A stretch of DNA of 64,000 bases from Smittia aterrima (lineage: Eukaryota > Arthropoda > Insecta > Diptera > Chironomidae): the NCBI GenBank assembly GCA_033063855.1, contig CP093829.1:6148243-6212242 (forward strand), given 5' to 3'. The position numbers were made by a program, and so were the translations under genes. The notes beneath the pieces are model-generated. The model saw only the letters and a list, made by a program, of their open reading frames with translations, did no database searches and was not told the origin of the DNA. Position 1 is the first letter of the stretch. The number at the start of each line of letters is the position of its first letter. Below, piece by piece: positions 46,510-57,300 of this stretch.

Positions 46510-49500
46510 CTGTGAATGAGATAATCGAAAGGATTTTGTTCAATGTCAAAACAAACCTCGCTTAAGATAATAAATTCTGCTATTTCAGTAGTCAATGAAA
46601 TTGAAGTTTCGACGTTTCCATGTTTACAACGAGAAACGTAATTAAAATCATTTGAAATAACAATAAATTTCATTACAAGAAACTCGTGAACCCGAATGCG
46701 TCCAAAACATTTACTTCACCATAAAATCTGCTTCGTAACTCTGAATTTATGAAACCTTCGCCTTCTAAAAATGATTAATTTCAATTAAAATGAAAAGAGA
46801 TCTCCGTTGCTTCCGAAATTGTGCAAAAGCTGCAGCAAAATATTTGAGTCTGTTGCCATAAGACTCGAAGATCATTTCGTGACTCGCTTGACTTCCTCGT
46901 TTTAAAGTTGACCCCATCAACTCAAAGCTATTGACAGTCATGGCGATAATCGAAAAGACTTTCATCAACAAGCGTCAATTTTCACATCTCGTCAAGACAA
47001 AAACTTTCAAGTGCACTTAAGTAACGAGAAAATCGCTTCGATTATCGTTGAAATTAGTTGAAGCGGAAAGTAAAGTTGAGATTAAAGAAATTGAGATGTA
47101 AATTAGCGAACGGAAGCAGATTTGCACAGGAATTATTGAATTCTTTCATAATCCTTCAGTTTAACGAAGAATTGATTAGTCAAACAGTTAAGGAAGTAAC
47201 GATCGAGAAGCTTCTCGCCAATTTCATTGTTCTCTTGCGAATTAATCGAACGTGAGTTCATTCGAAAGTCAATAACAGTCAATGAACGTATGTGCGTCTC
47301 AATCTAAAATTCCGATTGAAGAAACTGAATCGAAGGAGTTTCATTCACATTTTACGTCAAAAGTAAACTGCTCAACAAATCCATTGACGTTGTTTTGTTT
47401 TATTGACTCGCCTTGTGTCCATAAGCAACAAGAGAAGAAAGATTTATGGAGACATTTAATGAACCTTTCTTCGTTTCTGTTGCGTAACTCAACGCACTTC
47501 ATCGTCGAGGAATTGCAGGTCTGACTAACCGAGTTCTGTCAATCAATGCGACTTTACTCGATCGAGAGAGGAAAATCTCTCAGGAATGATTAATGGATGA
47601 AATATTTCTCCGATTGCGATTTTTCACTTGATTGCGAATTCGCTTTCGAACGGAAAAGCCGACGAATTTGACCCGAATAACAGTTCTCGAAGCGACAATT
47701 TTAATAAACAAGTCGCTACTAAGTAACTTGAGCGCATTTCACACGCAATTTGAGTTCGAAATATTTTTTCCCGCCCACAGATTAACGCAGCATTTGATAC
47801 TGAGAAATATTTTTGTGATCAATTCGAAGTTTCTGTCACAAAGCTCAAACTAATCTCAATTCAAATCAATTTTTCTTCGTTCCATAATCTTCGATTGAAT
47901 CCACCAAACAACTTGCTCCATTGATTAGACTAAAGTGAACTCATTAATGAAGTTGATTAATTAAGATCGACAATGTTTTTGCCGCGGCTTAGCTCGCGAA
48001 ATTTTCTTCGATTTAATCGAACAGCAAGTCGCAACGAACAAGCTGCACTTTCACGCATTTTTGCTCCACATTTGCTTGCAACAAACCAGAGTTTCGCTTG
48101 TCCATTAAAGCGTGACGTATCGAGCGATTTTCATTACTTTTTATTGTTTGTTTAGTTAAATGTTTGCAAGTGCGTTTTGTGGGTCAAATGTCGTCGAGCG
48201 AATTCGCAAACGTCTGACTCAGACACTCCTCGCTTGTCTCATTTCAAATTAATGGACGTTTCTGTTGTTCGTAAAATAAAAATCCTGCTGACAGCACGAA
48301 CCATGTCAATGCGTTATGCGGCCGAGAGAACGCTTTGTTTACAAATCCTGAATTTTTCACGCCGCTCGAAACATAAATCGCGTCGGCAGTGAAAATAAAT
48401 CGTCGACAAAGTAATCGCGAACATGTTTTCATTCATAAAAAAGACCTCAACGACTGCACAAAATCTTTTTATTGCGTGATCGAGCTGATAAAAGACGGCG
48501 GCTGCTGTTTCTTTGCCGCGTTACCAATTCAGGGCTTTAAATTGATATTAAAATTTTATGACTGCGGATTAAATCGCACCAGCCGAGTGAGAATCGAATG
48601 TGTGTCATATTTCGCACTGAGAGATTTTGAATATCACGATTAAGTTCAAACGGAAAAACGTTTTATTAATGACCATTGAGCAGCAGCCTCGTGATCGAAT
48701 GGTCATTGCAATTCAAATTGAATTCGCACGCCACTTTATTTGTCAAAACGAAGAAAAGTGTTTGATGAATGAGTTTATTGATTGTTGGCTGTTTACGAAT
48801 GATTCATAAGTTTAAGTGGAAAAATATGAGTCTCTCGATTCGATTAATTCTTCTATGACACAAAATTGCACTTTCCCTTTCGTTTCTGCACTCAACTCCA
48901 CTAGCAGTGTCTACGCAATGGCTACGATAAATTATTCGTTGCGCAAACATAATTTCAGGGAAACGATTGCACATGATCTCTTTTCAGGATATTTTGTAGT
49001 TCAACCTACGCAAGCCGAAGCTTTAGCTATCAAGTGTTTACTTTTTTTTGGGGTTAATAAGTCAACGAGGCGACATTAAACCAAACTCAAAGCTTAATTG
49101 CATATTAATTTGCTTGATTTGCTGTCTGATGACTTCAGGTTTTCGAATGCACTTAACCACTGATCTAATAAATTTTTATTGGACTGCCTTAGGCTTATGC
49201 TTGATGAAACTTTTTATTGAAAAGTTTTTATTTCACAGAAATTATTTTTTGAAGACTCACCATGAACATCATGTTTGCAATTAAATATTTTAACTTCTTT
49301 TGTTCTAAAGTCCTTAAATATTTTTTTTTTAACTTCTTATCTCAATTTTAATCACAAAATCTCTTCACTTTTCAAGTCGAGAATGAAGGAAAATTAAATT
49401 TATCGCAAACACTTTTTTCCCTTTTCAGTTTCGCGAGTCGCGTGGTAAACAAGCGGAGCAACAAAATTAGACTAAAATTGTCTGAATGTTTTCAGTTACA

Positions 49501-52392
49501 TTTATCTACAGAAAAACTGAGACTCGAAGCAACGTGGAAAGAGCTAACGAATAAGTTGAAGTCTTAAAGAGCAACGAGCGCGAAATGTTGCTTTATGAGT
49601 TTTCGTGTTTCTTACGTTGCGACTCAGCATTTTCGGATATTTCAAATGCAAGAAGACGTTTTAATTGCTAGTCGAGATGACTCAATCAAATTTTGATGAA
49701 CTCGCAGGAGTTTTCATTGAGTCTCAACAGCTCAGCGTGACGCATCGACTTTGTCTTGTTAAAGCAAACACTTCTCGACTTAAAAAAAACTTCTGTTCAG
49801 TAAAAAGAAAGAAAAGATTGACAGCAAGCAACGGCAATGACTTCCATGGTCAGAACGTTATCACCACATTTGAAGCAGAAGCGTGAGAAAAAGCATTTAA
49901 AGAAGAATATTGTGCAAGTTAAGTTAGAGGCGTTAACTCCGTTCATGCATAATCAGAAGTTAGATTGCTCCATATTTTAATGAAAACTGTCTCTTGTCGA
50001 TTATTTAACATCGAGTTACAATCAGAAGTGTTACTCAATTCGTAAGACAACAGTGAACCTCTCTTTTCAAACTCTAATGTGACAATCACTTAAGGTGCAG
50101 TTTCTCTTTCGCGAAATTAACTTTTTCACTTGAGCTCCGCTGTGTCACTCATCGACCTAAAGTTTTTTCTGTTCAACGTTTAATTTTACAAGCAGCATTG
50201 ACGTCTTTTGTGCCATCGGGCAAAGGCAAATCTTAAATTGGAGCAAAACATTATCGCAAGGTCATCGAATGTCGTTATCAAAGATTACAAAGAAATTCAA
50301 AGGCGAAACTAATTCAGTCGCAATGCTGCTCACTCCAAATACGAATCGTATAATTGTTTAATCGGAGAATATCAATTTCCAATTCATTCGCACGTACGGC
50401 TCACTTCACTTCATTAGCTGCCCATAATTAAGCGAAGATCGCGAAAAATTTAGAGCATCGGAATGTTCGGAAAATCTCAGCAGCTGAGTGACACTATCAA
50501 TTCGATCACAAACATAAACGGCCACCTTCCATCGTGTCCATCAAATTATGGCCATTTTCTAAAACAAATCGCCGTGCAATTAATTTCCAATTATCATTTT
50601 TCTATTTGCTCGAGATTTGAGAGGCTTGGAATGTTGTGGACGTGAGCTGCAGTTGATTTGAGGGCGACTCGCGAGGGATCTGAGCACGCATGAGCCACAA
50701 TTATGAGCATGATTGGGAAGGTCCCTCGAGAACTTAATCAACGTGAAGTCGACATGTCAAAAGCGGAGCCAGTGCCGACGGTTATGCAATTTTCTTATTA
50801 ATCATAGACGAGAGAAGCAAAAATATAAATTTACAATTCTAAAAATGTTTTTAAACCTCGTTGAGCACGAACAGATCGAAGAGTGTAACAAACTCACGAT
50901 GTCTCAAACAGTTGGCAACTAATTAACATTTATTTACGGCTTTCCACCTTTGCTTCCGACACTTGCACGAAAATTTTGATGCTCAACGAATCTAAACGAG
51001 GCGGTCAAGAAAAATTATGAAATTCGCGATCTTATGAAATAACAACGAAATCTTGTTTTCATCGCAAGTGTTTTTAATTAAATCAATTAATTCGCCCCTT
51101 TCTCGACATAATCCGGCGGTAAATGAGATTTTGATCTTTCGACCTCAATCGCCCGAATTGTCTGCTAAACTGTTTGCTCGCTGTTTGATTTATGACTACG
51201 CGTTAAAATACGGAACCTTTTGTTTGTTTTCGTCGAAATTGAAGCGTATCAATGCGAACCGAATGGGAGATCGTAGTTTAATTAAACAATTAAGACGATA
51301 TAATGACCCGTACATGTCAAGCGAGCTTGCACGAGTCACGATTAATTTTGCAATTCACATGAGAATCCAGATCATTTAGCCTTAAAGATCTCATGACGAG
51401 TTAAATATCTTCGAATGAGGTAGCGAGCTGTCAATCAAAATTACAGTCGTCTGCCAGCCAAATTAGGACTTGAGGCAATATTTACAAGTTATTGGATTGA
51501 TTTGTAACTCTTCAAGCAACAAAGTTGTCAGTGAAATGAAATGTTTGTTTTTGTTCATTCGATCGAAAATCTTCTTCGTTTATAATCTTCAAAGATACAT
51601 TCAACCTGCTCATTGTCTACTGTAAAATGTTAATTGTTGTTAACATTCAAAGACAATAAATTCACTTAAAGGTTTCCGTTTTGTGCTTGCTTGCTAATGG
51701 ATTACATTAAAAAGATGACACTCTCGATGCTTTTGTATCTCGCGCTTCATCAATATCTTCGAAACCTTTATTAAAGATCAAAATCTTTTATGTGGCAAGA
51801 ACTGGAGTGAGAAACAAAAGAACAATAAGAAGTGGCTGGTTCAAGGCTTGAAGATTCGCTAGAAAAAGCGTGAGTCAGCATTCCCCTCCTCGATCAAGAA
51901 CAGCATGAAAGTCTTTGATGAAAGCACCCGATTCTATTGTTCGTTAAGTAACTCGATCCGTGATAAAATAAATTTTCGAGTCTTCACTTTCTGACACCAA
52001 AGGAATTCTTCTCATAGTCCAAACAAAACTCTTTTTTATTTATTTCGCAAATATAAAGTTTATCATGAATCGAGAGTTAACTTTTATTGCCTCAAAGCAA
52101 AATGTTCTCATGATTTCTTATTGTAGCGACGAAAACATAATTCTGCACTGTTCGTTTGCAATTGGAGGAGGAACGTTTGACCCTCAAATTGTTTCAGCAA
52201 CGCTTCATAAGTTTAACGAAACCTGCAGCGAGTGTTCAGGAAAAATTATTCGTTTTAAATACCATGAAATTCCAATTGAAACATGTAATCCGGCAAGAAA
52301 TTAGCTCAAATAAACGTTCGACTTAAGAGAAGTGATTCGCGATATTTTTTCGCAATTTTATCATCTGCATTGTTTGCATAGATTTTTAATCA
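46510..52392. other. Gene-poor block of about 5.9 kb
   Basis: No open frame here looks like a real exon; the longest (51053-51379, 108 codons) has random composition. The block is not obviously transposon-derived: no inverted ends or internal repeats are evident, and its sequence looks complex and unique. It could hold regulatory DNA for the flanking secreted-protein or thioester-protein genes, or non-coding RNA. That is inference. Confidence 0.4.
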
Positions 52393-52889
52393 ATGAGATT
52401 GTTTAAACAAGTTACAGATAGAAGAAAGACATTATTAGCCTATTTTAAACGAGCTTTTAATGAACAAGATATTGTGGGGAAACTGAAATTCAATCGATTA
52501 GACCGATCATGTTCAATCGGATAATTAAAACAAGATCATTTTGTGAAGACTTTTTCTTCCTTTGCTTTATTGGTTAAATATGTTTGCAAATGTTGCCTTG
52601 GAAAGTTCATTGTGATTTCAAATTGATATTAGATGAAAACTGGACAATCAAAGGCCTTGCTCTGGTTAAATATGTCGCGGTATGTCGTCATAAATGGAAT
52701 TGTTATAAGTTGGTAATTAGAATTGTCGTTTTTTAATGGGCCGATGACGTTTCTTAGATTTTCGCCCATAAGTATAGTAAGGATTAGGTTTCGGTGTGTT
52801 GTAAGGGTTAGGCTTCTTTGTTGTAGCTGGTTTATGGGTAGGAATTGCGTAACGGTCAGATTTAGAAGATGGATACAGACTTGCGTCGG
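52393..52889. repeat. Direct duplication of the distal 3' end, copy 1
   Basis: Matches 52890-53381 closely in the same orientation (starting atgagattgtttaaacaagt in both). Copy 1 has an extra run of about 11 bases near 52503 (accgatcatg) and a few substitutions. It includes, on the minus strand, a copy of the C-terminal end of the Ser/Glu-rich frame (ATTKKPNPYNTPKPNPYYTY and on to the stop at about 52720), detached from the rest. Confidence 0.85.
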
Positions 52890-53381
52890 ATGAGATTGTT
52901 TAAACAAGTTACAGATAGAAGAAAGACATTATTAGCCTATTTTAAACGAGCTTTTAATGAACAAGATATTGTGGGGAAACTGAAATTCAATCGATTAGTT
53001 CAATCGGATAATTAAAACAAGATCATTTTGTGAAGACTTTTTCTTCCTTTGCTTTATTGGTTAAATATGTTTGCAAATGTTGCCTTGGAAAGTTCATTGT
53101 GATTTCAAATTGATATTAGATGAAAACTGGACAATAAAAGGCCTTGCTCTGGTTAAATATGTCGCGGTATGTTGTCATAAATGGAATTGTTATAAGTTGG
53201 AAATTAGAATTGTCGTTTTTTAATGGGCCGATGACGTTTCTTAGATTTTCGACCATAAGTATAGTAAGGATTAGGTTTCGGTGTGTTGTAAGGGTTAGGC
53301 TTCTTTGTTGTAGCTGGTTTATGGGTAGGAATTACGTAACGGTCAGATTTAGAAGATGGATACAGACTTGCGTCGGATGAT
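52890..53381. repeat. Direct duplication of the distal 3' end, copy 2
   Basis: This copy is contiguous with the long Ser/Glu-rich frame, so it is presumably the original. It contains the stop of that frame at 53204-53206 and downstream sequence. Confidence 0.85.
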
Positions 53382-54315
53382 GATTGAACTTGGGAAGGTG
53401 ATGTATGCTCTTCTTTACTAGGAGAGCTTTCATCAATTGAGCTTTCTGAAGAACTTTCGATTGACTGCTCAGATTCCGATTCTTCTGATACAGATTGTTC
53501 TTGTTCAGATTCGCTTTCAGTTGGTGAGCTTTCGTTTGACTGGTCAGATTCTGATTCTTCAGATTCGCTATCGATTGAAAATTCAGATTCGCTTTCGATT
53601 GAAATCTCAGAATCCGATTCTTCTGATACAGATTGTTCTTGCTCAGATTCGCTTTCAGTTGGTGAGCTTTCGCTTGACTGGTCAGATTCTGATTCTTCAG
53701 ATTCGCTTTCAGTTGGTGAGCTTTCGCTTGACTGGTCAGATTCTGATTCTTCAGATTCGCTATCGATTGAAAATTCAGATTCGCTTTCGATTGACAGCTC
53801 AGATTCCGATTCTTCTGATTCAGACGAACTTTCGATTGACAACTCTGATTCCGATTCTTCAGACCCAAATGATTCAGAACTTGATGAAACAGATGAAGGA
53901 GCTTCTGATGGGGAATTTCCCTCACTTTGTTCCGTGCTGGACTCTTCTGATAGTGACGACTCGCTTTCTGTTGGCGAGCTTTCAATTGACAGCTCAGATT
54001 CACTTTCGTTTGACGGCTCAGATTCAGATTCTTCTGATTCAGATTCGCTTTCGTTTGACAGCTCAGATTCAGATTCTTCAGATTCGCTTTCGTTTGACGG
54101 CTCAGATTCAGATTCTTCTGATTCAGATTCGCTTTCGTTTGACGGCTCAGACTCTTCTGATTCAGATTCGCTTTCGATTGACAACTCCGATTCCGATTCT
54201 TCAGACCCAGATGATTCAGAACTTGATGAAACAGACGAAGGAGCTTCTGATGGGGAGCTTCCCTCACTTTGTTCCGTGCTGGACTCTTCTGATAGTGACG
54301 ACTCGCTTTCTGTTG
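53204..54315 (-). pseudogene. Out-of-frame distal part of the thioester-protein acidic tail
   Basis: About 370 open codons continue the Ser/Glu-rich composition (SSPTESESSLSEESSTEQSE, SIESESEFSIDSESEESESD) and close with a different, basic C-terminus (KPATTKKPNPYNTPKPNPYY, then GRKSKKRHRPIKKRQF). The frame differs from that of the upstream tail because of a 14-base deletion at about 54321. No start codon or promoter of its own is evident. Either the gene is truncated in this allele or this is an assembly or sequencing error and the frame is continuous in life. Confidence 0.55.
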
Positions 54316-57300
54316 GCGAGCTCAGATTCAGATTCTTCAGATTCGCTTTCGTTTGACGGCTCAGATTCAGATTCTTCTGATTCAGATTCGCTTTCGTTTG
54401 ACAGCTCAGATTCAGATTCTTCAGATTCGCTTTCGTTTGACGGCTCAGATTCAGATTCTTCTGATTCAGATTCGCTTTCGTTTGACAGCTCAGATTCAGA
54501 TTCTTCAGATTCGCTTTCGTTTGACAGCTCAGATTCAGATTCTTCAGATTCGCTTTCGTTTGACAGCTCAGATTCAGATTCTTCAGATTCGCTTTCGTTT
54601 GACAGCTCAGATTCAGATTCTTCAGATTCGCTTTCGTTTGACAGCTCAGATTCAGATTCTTCAGATTCGCTTTCGTTTGACGGCTCAGATTCAGATTCTT
54701 CAGATTCGCTTTCGTTTGACAGCTCAGATTCAGATTCTTCAGATTCGCTTTCGTTTTCAGATTCGCTTTCGTTTGACAGCTCAGATTCAGATTCTTCAGA
54801 TTCGCTTTCGTTTGACAGCTCAGATTCAGATTCTTCAGATTCGCTTTCGTTTGACAGCTCAGATTCAGATTCTTCAGATTCGCTTTCGTTTGACAGCTCA
54901 GATTCAGATTCTTCAGATTCGCTTTCGTTTGACAGCTCAGATTCAGATTCTTCAGATTCGCTTTCGTTTGACGGCTCAGATTCAGATTCTTCTGATTCAG
55001 ATTCGCTTTCGTTTGACAGCTCAGATTCAGATTCTTCAGATTCGCTTTCGTTTGACAGCTCAGATTCAGATTCTTCAGATTCGCTTTCGTTTGACAGCTC
55101 AGATTCAGATTCTTCAGATTCGCTTTCGTTTGACAGCTCAGATTCAGATTCTTCAGATTCGCTTTCGTTTGACAGCTCAGATTCAGATTCTTCAGATTCG
55201 CTTTCGTTTGACAGCTCAGATTCAGATTCTTCAGATTCGCTTTCGTTTGACAGCTCAGATTCAGATTCTTCAGATTCGCTTTCGTTTGACAGCTCAGATT
55301 CAGATTCTTCAGATTCGCTTTCGTTTGACAGCTCAGATTCAGATTCTTCAGATTCGCTTTCGTTTGACAGCTCAGATTCAGATTCTTCAGATTCGCTTTC
55401 GTTTGACAGCTCAGATTCAGATTCTTCAGATTCGCTTTCGTTTGACAGCTCAGATTCAGATTCTTCAGATTCGCTTTCGTTTGACAACTCAGATTCAGAT
55501 TCTTCTGATTCAGATTCGCTTTCGTTTGACGGCTCAGATTCTTCTGATTCAGATTCGCTTTCGTTTGACAGCTCAGATTCAGATTCTTCTGATTCAGATT
55601 CGCTTTCAAGTGAATGTTCAGAATCTGAATCAAAGCTGTCCCAAGAAGGTTCGAATGAACTTGGAGGAATCGTAGCCTTAGTGGTTGGTAAAGTTTCTGT
55701 TGTTGAAAAGCCGTCAACGCAAGGATCTGTTTCAGTCTCGAGATTGCAACTTGGAAGATTCCTCGGAATTTTGTAAAATATTGAAGCTCGTCGGCCTGTA
55801 AAATTTTAATAAAATTTTCATTCTTATAATGAAATGAATTTCTTACTTGTGTCATAGAAATCAAATATTTTGATATTAGAAGTTGATGCTCTGTAGACTA
55901 CGACGTTTCTTAAAGCCACAAGTGTAAACGATGTTGTGTTGACTGAAATGCTATTGAAATAGATGTTTACTGCCGAACCACGCGCTCGTTCCTCGACTTT
56001 CTAAAAATTCAAAATATTATTATTTCACTAAATAATTAAATATTGAATTTGCCTGTATCTCTGGAATCAACGGAGTGTCAGGATCAAATGCAAACCCGCT
56101 AGGAAAATCGACTTGAAGCACAACAATGTTACTCGCATTGTCTGCAGTTCCAGCTTTAAAACTTGTTGAAATGTTCATCACCAAACGATTCTCACAGGAT
56201 TCGTTGTTGAAGCTCACAGAGAGATCAAAGCTAGGCGAAGGTTCAGTGTGGTTAATATAATAATTGCAGGACAATTGAACGATTGCGTATCCTTTTCCTC
56301 TAACTTTGACGTGAAGTTTTCTAACGTTGCTTTCAAGTTGGAACGCCTGCGTAACAAGGTTTGTTTTGTTGTCTATCGTCGTGCGGAACTGAAGTCCATA
56401 CTCAGGATTCAACTCAACTTCAACATCAGTTTTCGTGGAAGTCATCTTTTCAGCAAAGTTTGATATAGCTTCAAGTCCAACGACAGTATCTTGAGTTGAT
56501 TGGAAGCCACCGTGAGAATTTTGTTGCGAGATTAGCCAACGGAAGATTTTAAATCCATCTTGATAAAGTTCGGGAATCTGGTTAATCATAAGAAGAGCAT
56601 AAGAACTGATTTCAATGTCTAGAGAATCCGTTTCTGAAGTTTCGGGATGATACTTCCAGTAAACGTAATCCGGAGTTCTGATTGCTTTGGATAAAAGTCT
56701 TTCGATATGATCAGCACAATCTTCATTCGCTTGAACTAATAACCAAGTCACTATTGCAAGTGAGTAAACGTCGTCTTGATCAAAGTTTTCTTTGACATAT
56801 GAAACTCCTCTTTGAACATTTTCGATGTACTGTGGGGAATAGTCGAGATCATCTTGAACTGCTGCAGTGACGTAAGCTGTGAAAGCGATTCCACTTCCTG
56901 TTCCACTTTGGATATTTTCAAGGAAAATGATTCCGTCTTCTCTGAATTCTCCACTCACATTTTGCTTTGACAGAACGAAGTCGTACGCAAGGCTAATCAC
57001 GGAATCATCAATTTCGATGAACTTCTGAGCTCGTCTCAAATATTTTGCGGCAAATGCAGTTAACCAAGTCGATCCTGAACTATTTGAATTTCCGAAAGCA
57101 CTGAACGATCCGTCGCTGTGACGATAATTCAAAACTCTCTGATAACCTAGCTCAAGATATTCAAGAGCAACATCGTTAAAGTCTTGTGTGAGCTTCTCGG
57201 TTACGGTCAAATATTCAAGAGCAAGAACGATTGGAACGAAGGTGATCATCGTTTGTTCTCCACATCCAGATGGCAATCGGATCAATGAATCAAGATGAAT

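Noticed and set aside
51053..51379. 108-aa plus-strand frame in the gene-poor block
   Set aside because: Composition looks random, with no recognised motif, splice or promoter support.
54330..55615. Possible CRISPR-like array
   Set aside because: The repeats are directly tandem without spacers and encode a protein, in a eukaryotic genome.
53437..55776. Long plus-strand open frames rich in SDSDSSDSLSF or QIQILQIRFRLTA
   Set aside because: They are antisense or alternate-frame readings of the 39-bp repeat, which has no stop in most frames. The minus-strand acidic frame is continuous with the thioester-protein exon.
55490..55864. 886-aa minus-strand frame starting upstream at 55864 (KANLNQKNLNLS repeats)
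   Set aside because: It is the alternate frame of the same repeat and of thioester exon 6, and it crosses the intron at 55796-55846. Only its distal part (after 54315) has the acidic composition.
56024..56052. Alternative GT donor (GTGAAA) for thioester-gene intron 4
   Set aside because: It would leave an intron of about 28 bases, too short for splicing, and adds residues not expected at this point in the family.
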